From: Meiothermus sp. Pnk-1
GTDB taxonomy: Bacteria; Deinococcota; Deinococci; Deinococcales; Thermaceae
Reading direction: 5' to 3'
NCBI RefSeq assembly: GCF_003226535.1
Contig: NZ_QKOB01000002.1
Location: 124,001-188,000, forward strand
DNA: 64,000 nt
Shown here: positions 26,785 through 38,787 of the stretch, piece by piece
Layout of the letters: each line of letters opens with the position of its first letter
Numbering within the stretch: position 1 is the stretch's first letter
Notes under the pieces: generated by a model
Told to the model about the DNA's origin: nothing
Database searches by the model: none
Seen by the model: the letters and a program-made list of their open reading frames with translations, nothing else
Position numbers and translations under genes: made by a program

Positions 26785-27657
26785 TCAGCCCAGCTTGGCC
26801 CGCACCAGCTCTACGATCTCGTCGATGGTCTCGGCCACGGGCACGCCGGCGGCGGCGAAGGCGGCCAGCTTGGACTCGGGGGTGCCCACGTTGCCCATGA
26901 TGATGGCCCCGGCGTGGCCCATCTTCTTGCCCTTGGGGGCGCTGCGCCCGCCGATAAAGCCCACCGCCGGTTTCTTCATGTGGGCCTTGATGTATTCGGC
27001 GGCGTCCTCCTCGTCGGAGCCGCCGATTTCGCCGCAGATCACCACGGCCTCGGTCTCGGGGTCGTCGTTGAACAGGGGCAGCAGGTCCTTGAAGGTGGTG
27101 CCGATGATGGGGTCGCCGCCGATGCCGATGCAGGTCGAAATGCCATACCCGGCGTCGGAGAGGGCCTTGGCGGTCTCGTAGGTCACGGTGCCCGAGCGGC
27201 TGATAAGGCCCACCTTGCCGCGCTTGAACACGTTGGCGGGCATGATGCCCAGCTTGCACTCGCCGGGGGTGATCAGGCCGGGACAGTTGCCGCCGATGAG
27301 GCGCACGTTACCCATGGCCTTGATCTCGGCTACGGCTTTGACCATGTCCAGGGTGGGGATGCCCTCGGTGATCAGCACCACCAGCGGGATCCCGGCGTGG
27401 GCAGCCTCGAGCGCCGCGTCCGCTGCACCCGGTGCGGGCACGAAGATGATCGAAGCGTCGATGCGGTGATGGCGGGTGGCTTCCTTGACCGTGTCGTAAA
27501 CCGGAACCCCCTGAGCCATCTGCCCGCCCTTGCCGGGGGTCATCCCGGCGACGATCTTGGTTCCAGCCTTGATCATCTGCTCGGTGTGGAAAGCGCCCTC
27601 GCGCCCGGTGATGCCCTGTACCAGCACTTGGGTGTCTTTATTCACGAGGATGCTCAT
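26785..27657 (-). CDS. sucD: succinyl-CoA ligase [ADP-forming] alpha subunit
   Basis: 290 residues. The N-terminal CoA-binding fold has [12 protein letters not shown] and [19 protein letters not shown]; the phosphohistidine loop is KMGHAGAI near residue 246. With SucC it interconverts succinyl-CoA and succinate plus ATP in the TCA cycle. The ATG overlaps the sucC stop (ATGA), the usual coupling for this pair. Confidence 0.96.
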   Translation of the reverse strand: MSILVNKDTQVLVQGITGREGAFHTEQMIKAGTKIVAGMTPGKGGQMAQGVPVYDTVKEATRHHRIDASIIFVPAPGAADAALEAAHAGIPLVVLITEGIPTLDMVKAVAEIKAMGNVRLIGGNCPGLITPGECKLGIMPANVFKRGKVGLISRSGTVTYETAKALSDAGYGISTCIGIGGDPIIGTTFKDLLPLFNDDPETEAVVICGEIGGSDEEDAAEYIKAHMKKPAVGFIGGRSAPKGKKMGHAGAIIMGNVGTPESKLAAFAAAGVPVAETIDEIVELVRAKLG

Positions 27658-28790
27658 CGGACACCTCCGGTCATCGCGACGATGGCTTTGGCGGCTTCGA
27701 TGGAGGTTGGGTACATGTAGATGGGGCGGTCCTCGAGCAGTTTCTTGGCCTCCTCCTCGGCAGTCCCGGCGACCCGCATGGCCACCGGCTTGGTCAGGAT
27801 GCCCTCGTCCATGGCCCGGATCACGCCCTTGGCCACCTCGTCGGCGCGGGTGATGCCGCCAAAGATGTTGATGAACACGCCCTTGACGTCGGGGTCTTTG
27901 AGCACCACCTTGAGCGCGTTGTACACGATGTCGGCCTTGGCCCCTCCGCCGATGTCGAGGAAGTTGGCGGCCTTACCGCCAACCCGGTTCACCAAGTCTA
28001 GGGTATACATCACCAGTCCGGCTCCGTTGCCGATCACTCCTATCCAGCCATCCAACTTGACATAGGAGAAACCGTAGTTGGAGGCCTCGACCTCGAGCGG
28101 GTGTTCGGCGTCCACCTCGCGCAAGGTGGAGAGGTCGGGATGGCGGTAGAGGGCGTTGTCATCCAGCACGATCTTAGCGTCCGCCGCGACCACGTCGCCG
28201 CCAGAGGTCACTACTAGCGGGTTGATCTCAGCGGTGGAGGCGTCAATGCCCACGTAAGCGTTATAAAGCTGTACCAAAATTTGCGCCAGCTTGTTGAGGT
28301 TGCCCTCGAGGCCGGCCCGTTTGACCAGCTCGCGCGCCTCGAAGGGCCGCAGACCCCGGTGGGGATCGATGGGGTACTTGATGATCGCCTCGGGGCGCTC
28401 GGCGGCCACCTCTTCGATATCCACCCCGCCTTCTTTGGAGAGCATCAGCACCACGCGCTGGGTCACCCGGTCCAGGATCAGCCCGGCGTAGTACTCCTTG
28501 GCAATATCGACGGCTTTGGCCACCAGGACTTTTTTGGTTACGAAGCCCTTGATGTTGAGCCCCAAGATCTGGCCGGCCTTCTCGCGGGCTTCCTCGGGGG
28601 TCTTGGCCAGCTTGACCCCCCCAGCTTTGCCGCGTCCGCCGGTATGCACCTGGGCTTTGATCACCACTGTGTCGCCGTACTCGCTGGCGATCTGCTTGGC
28701 CTCGTCGGCGGTGTAGGCGATCTTCCCAGGCGGCACTGGGATGCCGTAGCGGGCCAAGAGCTCTTTGGCTTGGTACTCGTGTAAGTTCAC
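27654..28790 (-). CDS. sucC: succinyl-CoA ligase [ADP-forming] beta subunit
   Basis: 378 residues, ATP-grasp fold ([19 protein letters not shown] at the N-terminus; [17 protein letters not shown] for nucleotide binding; NIFGGITR near the C-terminus). The start is GTG 28790, with AGGAGG seven bases upstream and matching the conserved N-terminus; the frame to 28829 adds unrelated residues. Confidence 0.95.
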   Translation of the reverse strand: MNLHEYQAKELLARYGIPVPPGKIAYTADEAKQIASEYGDTVVIKAQVHTGGRGKAGGVKLAKTPEEAREKAGQILGLNIKGFVTKKVLVAKAVDIAKEYYAGLILDRVTQRVVLMLSKEGGVDIEEVAAERPEAIIKYPIDPHRGLRPFEARELVKRAGLEGNLNKLAQILVQLYNAYVGIDASTAEINPLVVTSGGDVVAADAKIVLDDNALYRHPDLSTLREVDAEHPLEVEASNYGFSYVKLDGWIGVIGNGAGLVMYTLDLVNRVGGKAANFLDIGGGAKADIVYNALKVVLKDPDVKGVFINIFGGITRADEVAKGVIRAMDEGILTKPVAMRVAGTAEEEAKKLLEDRPIYMYPTSIEAAKAIVAMTGGVR

Positions 28791-28863
28791 CGCTTGCCTC
28801 CTGTGACAAACCTCAATCTGCTGCCCCATCGCGGCGCAGCGTTGACGGCCTAAAGCCTTAGAG

Positions 28864-28869
28864 ATTATA
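28864..28869 (-). promoter_or_regulatory. -10 box of the sucCD promoter
   Basis: Perfect TATAAT on the reverse strand, giving an untranslated leader of about 65 bases with a ribosome site before sucC. TTGTCA lies 14 bases upstream, too close for an ideal -35. The rest of the 28791-28985 gap holds no gene. Confidence 0.55.
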
Positions 28870-28985
28870 CGCTTCTAAAGCGCTGACAAGCACACTGGCC
28901 CGTGACGGCACGGGGTGGCCGCTGCCGGGATTTGTCCTCCGGGTGTCGGCGGGGTGAGCCACAAGGGGCAGCGAGTGGGGCGGGT

Positions 28986-30020
28986 TTACGTAGTGGGGCG
29001 GTCTAGCTTGGCAAACAGCAGCCGTCCCACCTGGGTCTGGATGGACTGGGTGATGGTCACCTGTACCTCTTGGCCGCGGTAGGCGAGCGCGTCATCCACC
29101 ACGATCATGGTGCCGTCCTCCAGGTACCCCACCCCCTGCCCCGGCTCCTTGCCCTCCTTGACGATGGTGATGCGCAGGCTTTCTCCTGCTGCGTGCGGGC
29201 TGCGCAGCGCTGCTGCCAGGGCTTGGACCGAGAGGGCCTTGACCCCGTAGATGCGGGCCAGTTGCAAGAGGGCGTGGTCATTGGTGACCAGGGCTGCGCC
29301 CATCCGCCGGGCCAGGGCCAAAAGCTGGTCATCCACCGGATCATCGCTTTTGGCGCTTTCCTCGATCACTTCCAAGGTGGCGGAGTTCTTCAGGCGCTCG
29401 AGGGTCTCCAGACCTCGCCGCCCCTTGGCCCGCCGCTGGGCGTCGGAGGCGTCGGCGTGGTACTGGAGCTCCCGGAGGATGAACTGGGGCACGTACAGGG
29501 GGCCTTCCAAGAAGCCCAGCTCGACCACCTCGGCTACCCGTCCGTCGATGAGGATCGAGGTATCGAGCAGCTTGCCACCTCTGCTGCGCAAGCCTGGCTG
29601 CGGGTTTACCGGCTGGCGCGGCTTGAAGTACTCCCGGTTGGCCAGGGCCACCGCCGAGAGCAGGGTGATCAGGATGCCGGCTAGCACCAGCGACAACACC
29701 GGCGAGAAGCCCTCCCACTGCGAGAGTAGGCTGGTGAGGAGCACCGACAGCAGCAGCCCGACGGTGGCGGCCACGGTAAGGGCCACCGGGACCTCGGGCG
29801 GCAGGGCCTTGATCCGCTCCTGCATTCGAACGAAAGCCCACTCGAGCGTTTCGGTGAGCCGAGGGACCAACAAAAACCCTACCAACAGCCCCACCACCGC
29901 CAGGTAGATGCGGTTGAGCGAGAGCGCTCCGGCGGAGGAGGATAGGGCATCTACCAGCGACCCGGCCTGGTAGCCGAGATAGACGAACAGCAAGTAGGCG
30001 AGGAGGCGAACGAAACCCAT
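28986..30020 (-). CDS. membrane-anchored PIN/TRAM-domain nuclease-like protein
   Basis: 344 residues. Four hydrophobic segments in the first 130 residues, then a PIN domain (LLDTSILIDGRVAEVVELGFLEGPLYVPQFILRELQ ... DDPVDDQLLALARRMGAALVTNDHALLQ, with the acidic active-site residues) and a C-terminal TRAM domain (QGVGYLEDGTMIVVDDA) that may bind RNA. This is the YacL-like arrangement conserved in Thermus and Bacillus next to radA. It is likely a membrane-bound RNase; the target is unknown. Confidence 0.85.
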   Translation of the reverse strand: MGFVRLLAYLLFVYLGYQAGSLVDALSSSAGALSLNRIYLAVVGLLVGFLLVPRLTETLEWAFVRMQERIKALPPEVPVALTVAATVGLLLSVLLTSLLSQWEGFSPVLSLVLAGILITLLSAVALANREYFKPRQPVNPQPGLRSRGGKLLDTSILIDGRVAEVVELGFLEGPLYVPQFILRELQYHADASDAQRRAKGRRGLETLERLKNSATLEVIEESAKSDDPVDDQLLALARRMGAALVTNDHALLQLARIYGVKALSVQALAAALRSPHAAGESLRITIVKEGKEPGQGVGYLEDGTMIVVDDALAYRGQEVQVTITQSIQTQVGRLLFAKLDRPTT

Positions 30021-30033
30021 AACCCGACCAAGC

Positions 30034-31323
30034 TCAGATAAGCTGGCGTATGGCCTCTTCGACGCTTCGGACGCGCCCGGGGTGCAGGGCCTGCTTGAAC
30101 CCGGCCCGTTCGCCCTCGCGCAATCGGCGCTCGAGGCCTTCCACGCTGCGTACCTCCCCGGCCAGCCCTACCTCACCCACCAAGGCCGTATTCTCTGGGA
30201 TCGGCTTTCCCACGACAGCAGAATACACCGCTACTGCTACCGCTAGGTCCAAACCGGCATCCAAGACCCGCAAGCCCCCGGCTAGGTTGACGTAGACATC
30301 TAAGTTACCCAAAGGCAGGTCAAGGCGGCGTTCCAAGACGGCCAGCACCACGTCTACTCGGCGGGCCTCGAGCCCTTGGGCGACCCGGCGCGGGGCAGGG
30401 AAGGGGGTGCGGGCGGCTAGGGCCTGCACCTCTAGCGCCAGGGCCCGTTCCCCCGAAAGCGCTAGGGCCACTGCGCTTCCCGGTACTCCCACCGGACGCT
30501 CGGCCAGGAAAGCCCCTGAGGGATTGGTGACCTCTTCCATACCCGCCTCGCCCATCTGGAAGACGCCCAACTCCCCCACCGGCCCGAAGCGGTTTTTGCT
30601 GCTGCGCAGCAGCCGGAAGGAACCGGCAGCCTCGAGGTAGAGCGTGGCATCCACCACGTGCTCGATCACCTTGGGCCCGGCTACCACCCCTTCCTTGGTG
30701 ACGTGGCCGACCAGCACCGTGGTCACGCCATAGGCTTTGGCATAGCGGGTGAGGGCGGCGGTGCCCTCGCGCACCGAGACTAACGAACCTGCCGGGGAAG
30801 CGGCCTCGAGGGTCTGGACGGAGTCCACGATTAGGAAATCCGGGCGCTCGACCTCGAGCAAGGCCAAAAGCAGCTCAAGGTTGGTCTCGCGCAACAATTC
30901 CAGGTCCTCGTCTACCCCTAGCCGCTTGGCCCGCAGCCGGATCTGCCCCGGCGATTCCTCGCCCGCCAGGTACAAGACGCGCTTGCCCTGCGCGAGCATC
31001 CGGTGCGCTACCTGGAGCAAGAGGGTGCTCTTGCCGATCCCTGGCTCGCCCCCGATCAGCAAAACCTCGCCTTTCACAAAGCCCCCCCCCAGCACCCGGT
31101 CGAGTTCCCCCAGGCCGCTCGAGAAGCGCTCTTCCAGGCTCGCCGAGGCCTCCCGCAGCCGCATGATGTACCCGCCGGAAGATATACGCGCTTTGGCCTT
31201 GGGCGCTTCCGGGACTTCTTCCTTAAAGCTGTCCCAAGCCCCGCAGTTGGGGCAGCGCCCCAGGGTCTTGACGGACTTGTAGCCGCACTCGGTACAGCGG
31301 TATTGGGTAGAGGTTCGGGCCAT
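30034..31323 (-). CDS. radA: DNA repair protein RadA (Sms)
   Basis: 429 residues. Zinc finger CTECGY...CPNCGAW (10-28), RecA-type ATPase with P-loop GEPGIGKST, the family KNRFG motif, and a C-terminal Lon-protease-like domain. RadA drives branch migration in recombinational repair. It sits 13 bases upstream of the PIN/TRAM gene on the same strand, an arrangement also common elsewhere. Upstream is the terminator of the Clp gene. Confidence 0.95.
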   Translation of the reverse strand: MARTSTQYRCTECGYKSVKTLGRCPNCGAWDSFKEEVPEAPKAKARISSGGYIMRLREASASLEERFSSGLGELDRVLGGGFVKGEVLLIGGEPGIGKSTLLLQVAHRMLAQGKRVLYLAGEESPGQIRLRAKRLGVDEDLELLRETNLELLLALLEVERPDFLIVDSVQTLEAASPAGSLVSVREGTAALTRYAKAYGVTTVLVGHVTKEGVVAGPKVIEHVVDATLYLEAAGSFRLLRSSKNRFGPVGELGVFQMGEAGMEEVTNPSGAFLAERPVGVPGSAVALALSGERALALEVQALAARTPFPAPRRVAQGLEARRVDVVLAVLERRLDLPLGNLDVYVNLAGGLRVLDAGLDLAVAVAVYSAVVGKPIPENTALVGEVGLAGEVRSVEGLERRLREGERAGFKQALHPGRVRSVEEAIRQLI

Positions 31324-31361
31324 GATCTAGACTATTCTTCCTCAAGCGCGCGGTTTGACAA

Positions 31362-31391
31362 GAAAGAAAAAAGGAGGGGCTCACCACCCCA
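31362..31391 (-). terminator. intrinsic terminator after the Clp ATPase gene
   Basis: Reverse strand GGGG-TGGTGAG-CCCC hairpin followed by TCCTTTTTTCTTTCTT. The stem is short but the T-tract is strong. Confidence 0.55.
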
Positions 31392-31407
31392 CCCGAGGCC
31401 TTGCGCC

Positions 31408-33612
31408 TTAGACCAAACTGACTTCTTCTTCTTCGAAGGTAACCTCCCCCCCCTTGAGCGTGACCAGCAGGGTCCGCCCGGGGCGGGTCAGGAGGGCCAG
31501 CGAGAGCGGGTCTTCTACCTTTTCGCGAATCAGGTTGCGCAGGACCCGCGTCGAGCCCTTCTTGGGGGCTTGCTCGACCAACCAAGCAGCGATGGCCGGG
31601 TCGAAGCGCACCGTCTTCTCGCGGCTGGCCAGCTCCTGAGCGATGTCCTCTAACATGTTCTGGGTCACCTGGATCAGCTCCGCCTCGTTTAGGGTGCGGA
31701 AGCGGATCACCTCATCGAGCCGGTCCAAGAACTCTGGGGTAAACATCGCCCTAAGGGGGCTTTCGGTGTCCACTTCGCGGCTGGTGAAGCCGATGCCGGG
31801 GCCCACGTTGAAGCCGGTGTTGGAAGTCATGATCAGGATGACCCGGCGGAAGTCCACCGTGCGGCCTAGCCCGTCGGTCAGGCGGCCTTCGTCCAGCACT
31901 TGCAAAAAGGTGTTGTAGATGTCGGGGTGGGCCTTTTCTATCTCGTCGAGGAGCACCACGCTGAAGGGCTGGCGGCGCACGGCCTCGGTGAGGCGACCCC
32001 CCTGCTCATAGCCCACATAGCCGGGCGGGGCCCCGATCAGCTTGGAGATGGAGTGCGGCTCCTGGAACTCGCTCATGTCAAAGCGCACCAAGGCCCGCTC
32101 GGAGCCGAAGAGGACCTCGGCTAGGGCTTTGGCCAAGTGGGTTTTACCGACCCCTGAGGAGCCCACGAACAAGAAGCTGGCCGCAACCCGGGTCCGCCCC
32201 CCCAGGCCTACCCGGCTGCGCCGGAGGGCGGCCACCAGGGCTTCTACGGCCTCATCTTGGCCGATGACCCGTTTTTTCAGCTCCTCCTCCAGGCCGAAGA
32301 GCTTTTGGTCGTCCTTGTCATCCACATATACGCCGCCCCAGCTGTCCACCACGGCTTCGATATCCTCCCGGCTTACCAGGGGGGTGCCGTCCTCGTCCTC
32401 AGCTACCGGGAGGCCTAAAGAGGCATTGAGCCGTACCCGGCTGGCGGCCTCGTCGATGAGGTCGATGGCCTTATCGGGGAAGTTGCGGCCCGGCAGGCTG
32501 CGGATACCGATTTTAACCGAGAGGTCCAGGATCTCGTCGGGGATGACCACCCCGTGGTGAGCCTCGTAGCGAGGGCGCAAGCCCCGCAAGATTTCGCTGG
32601 TTTCTTCGGGGGTGGGCTCGAGAACGATCACCGGCTGGAAGCGGCGCTCGAGGGCAGCGTCTTTCTCGATGTAGCGGTGGTATTCGCCCGTCGTGGTGGC
32701 CCCGATGACCTGGATCTCACCCCGCGAGAGCGGTGGCTTGAGGATATTGGCCGCATCCAGGGTGCCCTCTGCTCCACCCGCCCCGATGAGGGTATGAAGC
32801 TCGTCGATAAACGCTACCACCTTGGCGTTCTTGAGCTCTTCGATGATCTGGCGCAGCCGTTCTTCAAACTCGCCGCGGTACTTGGTCCCGGCCACAACCC
32901 CGGCCAGGTCCACCGAGACGATGCGGGCCCCGCGCAGCACCGGGGGCACCCGCCCCTCGATGATGGCCTGGGCCAAACCCTCCACGATGGCAGTTTTACC
33001 CACCCCCGGGTCGCCGACCAGCACCGGGTTGTTTTTGGTGCGCCGGGCCAGGATCTGGATCACCCGGTTGATCTCTTCGGTCCTGCCGATCACCGGGTCG
33101 AGCTTGCCCTCTCGGGCTTCCTTGGTGAGGTCGCGTCCATATTCGTCAAGGAAGGGAGTTGCCACGGCCTTCTCCTTGGTGGTTTCACCAGCCTGTGACA
33201 GTACCCGCCAGCGGATGGTGTCCACGTCCTTGGCGTAATGGGTCATGATGCGGTAGGCGATGCCATCCCCCTCGCGGATAATGCCCAGGAGGATATGCTC
33301 TGTGCCGATCACTGGAGAGCCCATGTTACGGGCCTCGGCAGCCGCCAGTTCCATCACCCGTCGGGCCCTGGGGGTAATCGCTGGGGGCTCGCCGCTACGC
33401 GAACCCTCCCCCCGCCCGACCAGCTCTTCGACCATGCGCCGCATGGCCTCGAGAGTCGCCCCATACTCCATCAGGATGCGCGCGGCGGTACCCCCCTCGC
33501 GCATCAGGCCCAAGAGGAGATGCTCCGGGCCGATCATGCTGTGCCCGAGGCGACTACCCTCCTCCCTCGCGTAATGGAATACCAGCCTGGCGCGATCATC
33601 GTACCTGTTCAA
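31408..33612 (-). CDS. ClpA/ClpC-type Hsp100 ATPase without a middle domain
   Basis: 734 residues. Clp-N repeats (about 1-140), AAA1 with P-loop GDPGVGKTA and AAA2 with GSSGVGKTH. Between the ATPases there is only a short linker ([33 protein letters not shown]); neither the UVR motif of ClpC nor the long coiled coil of ClpB is present. GPGIGFTS in AAA2 carries an IGF triplet at the place of the ClpP-docking loop, suggesting it feeds ClpP. Start is TTG 33612 with AAGGGGG six bases upstream. No clpP gene is in the window. Confidence 0.85.
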   Translation of the reverse strand: MNRYDDRARLVFHYAREEGSRLGHSMIGPEHLLLGLMREGGTAARILMEYGATLEAMRRMVEELVGRGEGSRSGEPPAITPRARRVMELAAAEARNMGSPVIGTEHILLGIIREGDGIAYRIMTHYAKDVDTIRWRVLSQAGETTKEKAVATPFLDEYGRDLTKEAREGKLDPVIGRTEEINRVIQILARRTKNNPVLVGDPGVGKTAIVEGLAQAIIEGRVPPVLRGARIVSVDLAGVVAGTKYRGEFEERLRQIIEELKNAKVVAFIDELHTLIGAGGAEGTLDAANILKPPLSRGEIQVIGATTTGEYHRYIEKDAALERRFQPVIVLEPTPEETSEILRGLRPRYEAHHGVVIPDEILDLSVKIGIRSLPGRNFPDKAIDLIDEAASRVRLNASLGLPVAEDEDGTPLVSREDIEAVVDSWGGVYVDDKDDQKLFGLEEELKKRVIGQDEAVEALVAALRRSRVGLGGRTRVAASFLFVGSSGVGKTHLAKALAEVLFGSERALVRFDMSEFQEPHSISKLIGAPPGYVGYEQGGRLTEAVRRQPFSVVLLDEIEKAHPDIYNTFLQVLDEGRLTDGLGRTVDFRRVILIMTSNTGFNVGPGIGFTSREVDTESPLRAMFTPEFLDRLDEVIRFRTLNEAELIQVTQNMLEDIAQELASREKTVRFDPAIAAWLVEQAPKKGSTRVLRNLIREKVEDPLSLALLTRPGRTLLVTLKGGEVTFEEEEVSLV

Positions 33613-33776
33613 GAGCTACCCCCTTCGTATTCAAGGCTCCTCACTTCTGATGATATACTACGCAGCCCCAGATGGGATGTTTGAGCGGCCGGTTACACGG
33701 TATAACCCGACCGCGGGGATGGCCTATAGTATCCGAAGGCTACGAAAAAACTGCTCGAGCTTTTGGTGGGAGGCGA

Positions 33777-33805
33777 TTGACCGGGTGGCTTTTTTTGTTC
33801 ATCAT
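33777..33805 (+). promoter_or_regulatory. promoter of the glyS T-box leader
   Basis: TTGACC (33777-33782), 17-base spacer, CATCAT (33800-33805). Transcription would begin near 33812, exactly at the base of T-box stem I. The gap 33613-33776 otherwise holds AT-rich stretches with TATACT and TATAGT that may also serve the divergent Clp gene; no gene is seen. Confidence 0.55.
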
Positions 33806-33810
33806 GGAAG

Positions 33811-34021
33811 GGCGTTGATCCGCAGGAGTACCCTGGGGCTCAGCTTCAGCGAGCCTGGGAGGGTGCGAGCCAGGTAGCCAGAGCCAGGGGAAGGGCGGCG
33901 GAGATTAGCCATGGGCCAACGCGAATCAGAGGGCTCGAGGGGCTCCCCTCGAGAACTGGGGTGGAACCGCGAGTAGTGCCTTTGCTATTCGTCCCCAGGC
34001 ATCGTGCCGGGGACGTTTTTT
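33811..34021 (+). ncRNA. glycine T-box riboswitch upstream of glyS
   Basis: The T-box GGGTGGAACCGCG is at 33958-33970. Stem I: base GCGTTG (33812-33817) pairs CAACGC (33917-33922); AGTAC (33827-33831) is the loop-E-like motif; the apical double T-loop region CCTGG-GAGGGTGCGAG-CCAGG matches that of known glyQS T-boxes; the specifier GGC (Gly) is at 33894-33896 after GGGGAA. A CTCGAGGGG hairpin fills the stem III place. Terminator: CGTCCCC (33990-33996) with GGGGACG (34009-34015), then six T. Uncharged tRNA-Gly binding should prevent termination. Confidence 0.9.
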
Positions 34022-34055
34022 GTTCCCCGGCTCCGCGTAAGGGAAAGGAGCTTCT

Positions 34056-35578
<1,523 letters not shown>

Positions 35579-35582
<4 letters not shown>

Positions 35583-35607
35583 CTTTTAGGGGCTTGGCGT
35601 GTAAGGT
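35579..35607 (+). promoter_or_regulatory. promoter for the asd leader
   Basis: TTGACT (35579-35584) overlapping the glyS stop, 17-base spacer, TAAGGT (35602-35607). The predicted start of transcription (35614-35616) coincides with the leader-peptide ATG at 35616. Confidence 0.6.
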
Positions 35608-35615
35608 CGAAGTCA

Positions 35616-35642
35616 ATGGTTTGGTATACCACTACTGGCTAG
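35616..35642 (+). CDS. asd leader peptide MVWYTTTG
   Basis: ATG GTT TGG TAT ACC ACT ACT GGC TAG: an eight-residue peptide with three consecutive threonine codons, directly before two hairpins and asd. It lacks a ribosome site but sits eight bases after a -10 box, so it would be translated from a leaderless mRNA. It is the sensor of a threonine attenuator (inference from codon content and position). Confidence 0.65.
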   Translation: MVWYTTTG

Positions 35643-35695
35643 GCGACGGCTCCCCCGAGCCGTCGCCCTCACCTGCCTATCCAGGCGGGTTTTTT
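35642..35695 (+). terminator. asd attenuator: competing hairpins and terminator
   Basis: Hairpin A is a perfect 9-bp stem, GGCGACGGC (35642-35650) with GCCGTCGCC (35659-35667). The terminator is CCTGCC (35672-35677) with GGCGGG (35684-35689), loop TATCCA, then six T. TCGCC (35663-35667) can instead pair with GGCGG (35684-35688), so a ribosome stalled on the Thr codons would free it as an antiterminator. Confidence 0.6.
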
Positions 35696-35710
35696 GTTGA
35701 GGAGGAGCAG

Positions 35711-36727
35711 ATGAAAATCGCCATCGTAGGTGCAACCGGTGCGGTAGGGCAAGAGCTGTTGAGGGTGCTCGAGCAACGCAACTTTCCGCTTTCGGAGCTG
35801 AGGCTTTACGCCTCGGCGCGCTCCGCTGGGAAGACCCTGAGCTTTCGCGGCGAAGAGTACCCGGTGGAAGCCCTCCCCGAGGGTCCTTTGCCGGTGGATA
35901 TCGTGCTGGCTAGCGCTGGAGGTAGCCTCTCCAAGCAATACGCCTCTATCTGGGCTAGGCAGTCCGTCGTAATCGACAACTCTTCGGCTTTTCGCTACGA
36001 GCCTTGGGTTCCGCTGGTGGTGCCAGAGATCAACGCCGAAGCGATTCGGGGGCATAAAAACCTCATCGCCAACCCTAACTGCACCACCGCGATCCTGCTG
36101 ATGGCTCTTTATCCGCTCCATAAGGCCTTCAAGGCCAAGCGGGTCATCGTGAGTACTTATCAGTCCTCGAGTGGGGCGGGAGCCAGCGGGATGCAGGAAC
36201 TGCTAGAAGGAACGCGCGACTTCCTGGCGGGGAAGCCGCTTCAGAGCCGAACTTTTGCCCACCCCTTGCCGTTTAACGTCATCCCTCACATCGACGCTTT
36301 CCAGGACAACGGCTACACCAAAGAGGAGATGAAAGTGTTGTGGGAAAGCCAGAAGATCATGGGAGACAACACGGTGAAGCTTTCCTGCACAGCGGTGCGG
36401 GTCCCTACCTTGCGGGTCCACTCGGAAGCGGTGACGGCGGAGTTTGAACGCCCGATTACCCCGGAGGCTGCCCGCGAGGTGCTACGTCAGGCGCCTGGGG
36501 TGGATTTGGTGGACGACCCGGCCAACAAGCAGTATCCCTTGCCGCTTAGGGCGAGCGGCAAATACAACGTTGAAGTAGGCCGGATTCGCAAAAACCTGGT
36601 TTTTGATAACGGGCTAGATTTCTTTGTGGCGGGAGATCAGTTGCTCAAGGGGGCGGCCCTCAACGCGGTACAGATCGCCGAACTCCTCGTCGAGATGGGG
36701 GAAGTTCGCTCCGCGGTGGCCTCCTAA
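35711..36727 (+). CDS. asd: aspartate-semialdehyde dehydrogenase
   Basis: 338 residues. NADP fold [20 protein letters not shown], catalytic Cys in NPNCTTAI, and [15 protein letters not shown] as in the family. It makes aspartate semialdehyde for Thr, Met and Ile; Thermus makes lysine by the aminoadipate route, so Thr-centred control makes sense if that holds here. Start ATG 35711 has GAGGAGGAG upstream; the frame to 35579 covers the leader. Confidence 0.95.
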   Translation: MKIAIVGATGAVGQELLRVLEQRNFPLSELRLYASARSAGKTLSFRGEEYPVEALPEGPLPVDIVLASAGGSLSKQYASIWARQSVVIDNSSAFRYEPWVPLVVPEINAEAIRGHKNLIANPNCTTAILLMALYPLHKAFKAKRVIVSTYQSSSGAGASGMQELLEGTRDFLAGKPLQSRTFAHPLPFNVIPHIDAFQDNGYTKEEMKVLWESQKIMGDNTVKLSCTAVRVPTLRVHSEAVTAEFERPITPEAAREVLRQAPGVDLVDDPANKQYPLPLRASGKYNVEVGRIRKNLVFDNGLDFFVAGDQLLKGAALNAVQIAELLVEMGEVRSAVAS

Positions 36728-36783
36728 GCAATCAGAGATTTTCTTCACGAACAGGGTATCGTGAAGGGCTACTCAAGCTCAGC

Positions 36784-37116
36784 ATGGACGATTTTCTGAA
36801 AGCTACTTGGTACGTCCTCGAGGACCCTCAAGTTCCAGGCGAGTACCTCATCCTAGAGTCCTTGGGGCAAAAGCTTACGGCGATTTGGCTCAACCAGGAC
36901 GAGGCTCGAGCCTTCATGGCGAAGACTCCCAGCGCTGCGGGGATGCAAGTAGAGAAGCTCGAGGGCTATGCCCTCAAGGAGACGTACCTAGCTGCTCTAG
37001 GGCGTCTGGGGGTGGATCAGCTCGTGGTGGGATACCAGCCGGGAGTGCTCCAGGCCCGGCTTATACCGCGCGAAAAGGCCCTGCAAAGGCTACATCTATT
37101 GGCGTGGGAAGGCTAA
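36784..37116 (+). CDS. conserved hypothetical protein (possibly DUF3234)
   Basis: 110 residues, cytoplasmic, alpha/beta (TWYVLEDPQVPGEYLILESLGQKLTAIWLNQDEARAFM ... LGVDQLVVGYQPG). It resembles my memory of the Thermus DUF3234 family, which has no assigned function; that match is uncertain. It lies between asd and a small secreted protein. Confidence 0.65.
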   Translation: MDDFLKATWYVLEDPQVPGEYLILESLGQKLTAIWLNQDEARAFMAKTPSAAGMQVEKLEGYALKETYLAALGRLGVDQLVVGYQPGVLQARLIPREKALQRLHLLAWEG

Positions 37117-37183
37117 GCCACCGCCTCCTGCGTGTGACGTGAGCGCTGCACAATGCCCCAAAAATCAAGTTACCAGACCACTA

Positions 37184-37189
37184 TATACT
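37184..37189 (+). promoter_or_regulatory. -10 box, leaderless start of the small secreted protein gene
   Basis: TATACT seven bases before the ATG at 37197, which decides that start over the ATG at 37191. Confidence 0.5.
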
Positions 37190-37196
37190 GATGGGC

Positions 37197-37631
37197 ATGA
37201 GACGTTACTTGATGGCGTTGGCTTTGATCCTCTCGATTCCGGCGATGGCGCAAAGCTTCCAGGTCACCCTGGGCAGTTCCTTCGGCATTAACGCCGGGGT
37301 GCGTTTTCCCCTGGTTCCTTTGTTAGTAGACGGACGCGCCTATGCAGGGTACAACCCCTTTGGAGGTGGCGCCTTGGGCGGCGGGGTGGACGTGCTGGCC
37401 AAAATTCCCCTGACCGACCTCTACGCGGGCGGAGGGGCTTTCTTTGGAACCGGCCCGGCGATCTCCTTGCTTAACCAGGGGAACTACGGGGTGCGCGGGG
37501 TGGTAGGGACCTACCTCAACCTAGGGCTGCCCATGGTGGGCTTTTTCGTCGAGGTATACCCCACGATTTACCTAGGGGCCAACTCGAGCTTTGGTCTAGG
37601 TGGGGCGGTGGGAGTGAATATCGGCTTATAG
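37197..37631 (+). CDS. small secreted, glycine-rich beta protein
   Basis: 144 residues. Signal peptide MRRYLMALALILSIPAMA, then alternating hydrophobic/Gly strands (FQVTLGSSFGINAGVRFPL, YAGGGAFFGTGPAISLL, LGLPMVGFFVEVYPTIYLG) ending GVNIGL. This pattern suits a small outer-membrane barrel of about eight strands. I do not recognise the family. Confidence 0.7.
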   Translation: MRRYLMALALILSIPAMAQSFQVTLGSSFGINAGVRFPLVPLLVDGRAYAGYNPFGGGALGGGVDVLAKIPLTDLYAGGGAFFGTGPAISLLNQGNYGVRGVVGTYLNLGLPMVGFFVEVYPTIYLGANSSFGLGGAVGVNIGL

Positions 37632-37665
37632 CTGGCGCGTTCCCCAGAGGGCGGGGCCCCGGTAC

Positions 37666-38634
37666 TTAAACCCGGATCGTTACCCTGGCCCCGCGCTCGA
37701 AGAGGTGGATGCTGTCGATAAAGCGCACCACCCGGGTCTTGTACCCCATCACGATGGAGTGGGTACGGGCCCCGCCCCCGAAAAAGCGCACCCCCTCGAG
37801 GATATCCCCGTGGGTGATCCCGGTCGCCGCAAAGACGATCTCTTTACCGGGGGCCAGATCGTTGGTGCGGTAGATCTGGTGCTCGTTGGCCCCCATGGCC
37901 TGCATCCGTTCGCGCTGGGCATCGTCGGCGGGCAGGAATTTGGCTTGGATCTCGCCCCCCAGGCACTTGAGGGCTGCTGCGGCCAACACCCCCTCGGGGG
38001 CTCCGCCGCTGCCCATCAGTGCATGAACCCCGGTGCCGCGCACCGCCACCGCCAGCGCGGCCACCACATCCCCGTCCCCGATCAGCTTGACCCGGGCCCC
38101 GGCGTCGCGGATCTCCTGGATGAGCTTCTCGTGGCGAGGGCGATCCAGCACCACGACCACCAGGTCTTCCACGCCGCGTTGGAGCGACTCGGCGATCAAG
38201 CGCAGGTTGGCCTTGACGGGATACTCCAGGCTCACCTTTCCCGCCGCCGGAGGGGCCACCACCAGCTTCTCCATGTACATATCAGGGGCGTGGAGGAGCC
38301 CGCCTTTCTCGCTGATGGCGATGACCGTGATGGAGTTGGGCAGCCCTTTGGCGGTGATGGTGGTGCCCTCCACCGGGTCCACCGCGATATCCACCTCGGG
38401 GCCACCCGTCCCGAGTTTTTCCCCGATATAGAGCATAGGGGCTTCGTCCATCTCCCCCTCGCCGATCACCACCGTGCCGTTGATGGGTAGCTCGCCTAGC
38501 ACCTGGCGCATGGCCTCGGTACCGGCAGCGTCCACGGCTTCTTTGTCGCCTTTTCCGGCTAGGCGGCTAGCGGCCAAGGCGGCTTGCTCGGTGACGCGGG
38601 CGACCTCGAGTACCAGTAGGCGTTCGATCTCCAT
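37666..38634 (-). CDS. glpX: class II fructose-1,6-bisphosphatase
   Basis: 322 residues. [22 protein letters not shown] and [24 protein letters not shown] are GlpX signatures for metal and substrate binding. It removes the C1 phosphate of fructose-1,6-bisphosphate in gluconeogenesis. It converges on the small secreted gene. Its ATG follows TAGGCT (reverse strand 38646-38641) by six bases. Confidence 0.95.
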   Translation of the reverse strand: MEIERLLVLEVARVTEQAALAASRLAGKGDKEAVDAAGTEAMRQVLGELPINGTVVIGEGEMDEAPMLYIGEKLGTGGPEVDIAVDPVEGTTITAKGLPNSITVIAISEKGGLLHAPDMYMEKLVVAPPAAGKVSLEYPVKANLRLIAESLQRGVEDLVVVVLDRPRHEKLIQEIRDAGARVKLIGDGDVVAALAVAVRGTGVHALMGSGGAPEGVLAAAALKCLGGEIQAKFLPADDAQRERMQAMGANEHQIYRTNDLAPGKEIVFAATGITHGDILEGVRFFGGGARTHSIVMGYKTRVVRFIDSIHLFERGARVTIRV

Positions 38635-38640
38635 AAACTG

Positions 38641-38646
38641 AGCCTA
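38641..38646 (-). promoter_or_regulatory. -10-like box, leaderless start of glpX
   Basis: TAGGCT on the reverse strand, six bases before ATG 38634. Confidence 0.35.
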
Positions 38647-38787
38647 TCAAAGCTCGAGTCAGCCTCGCCGCGGTAGCGGTTCCAACAGACCGCTGCTATT
38701 TTGCGGACGGGCACCCATCAGCTCTGCGCGAAAAGCTACTGGGAGCAGGACCAAGATGCAGCGGTGAACGCGGCAAGCCCTCTTGGC

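Noticed and set aside
38660-38700. AGCGGT/ACCGCT hairpin followed by TATTTT on the + strand
   Set aside because: No + strand gene ends nearby; both neighbours are on the other strand, where the T-run is missing.
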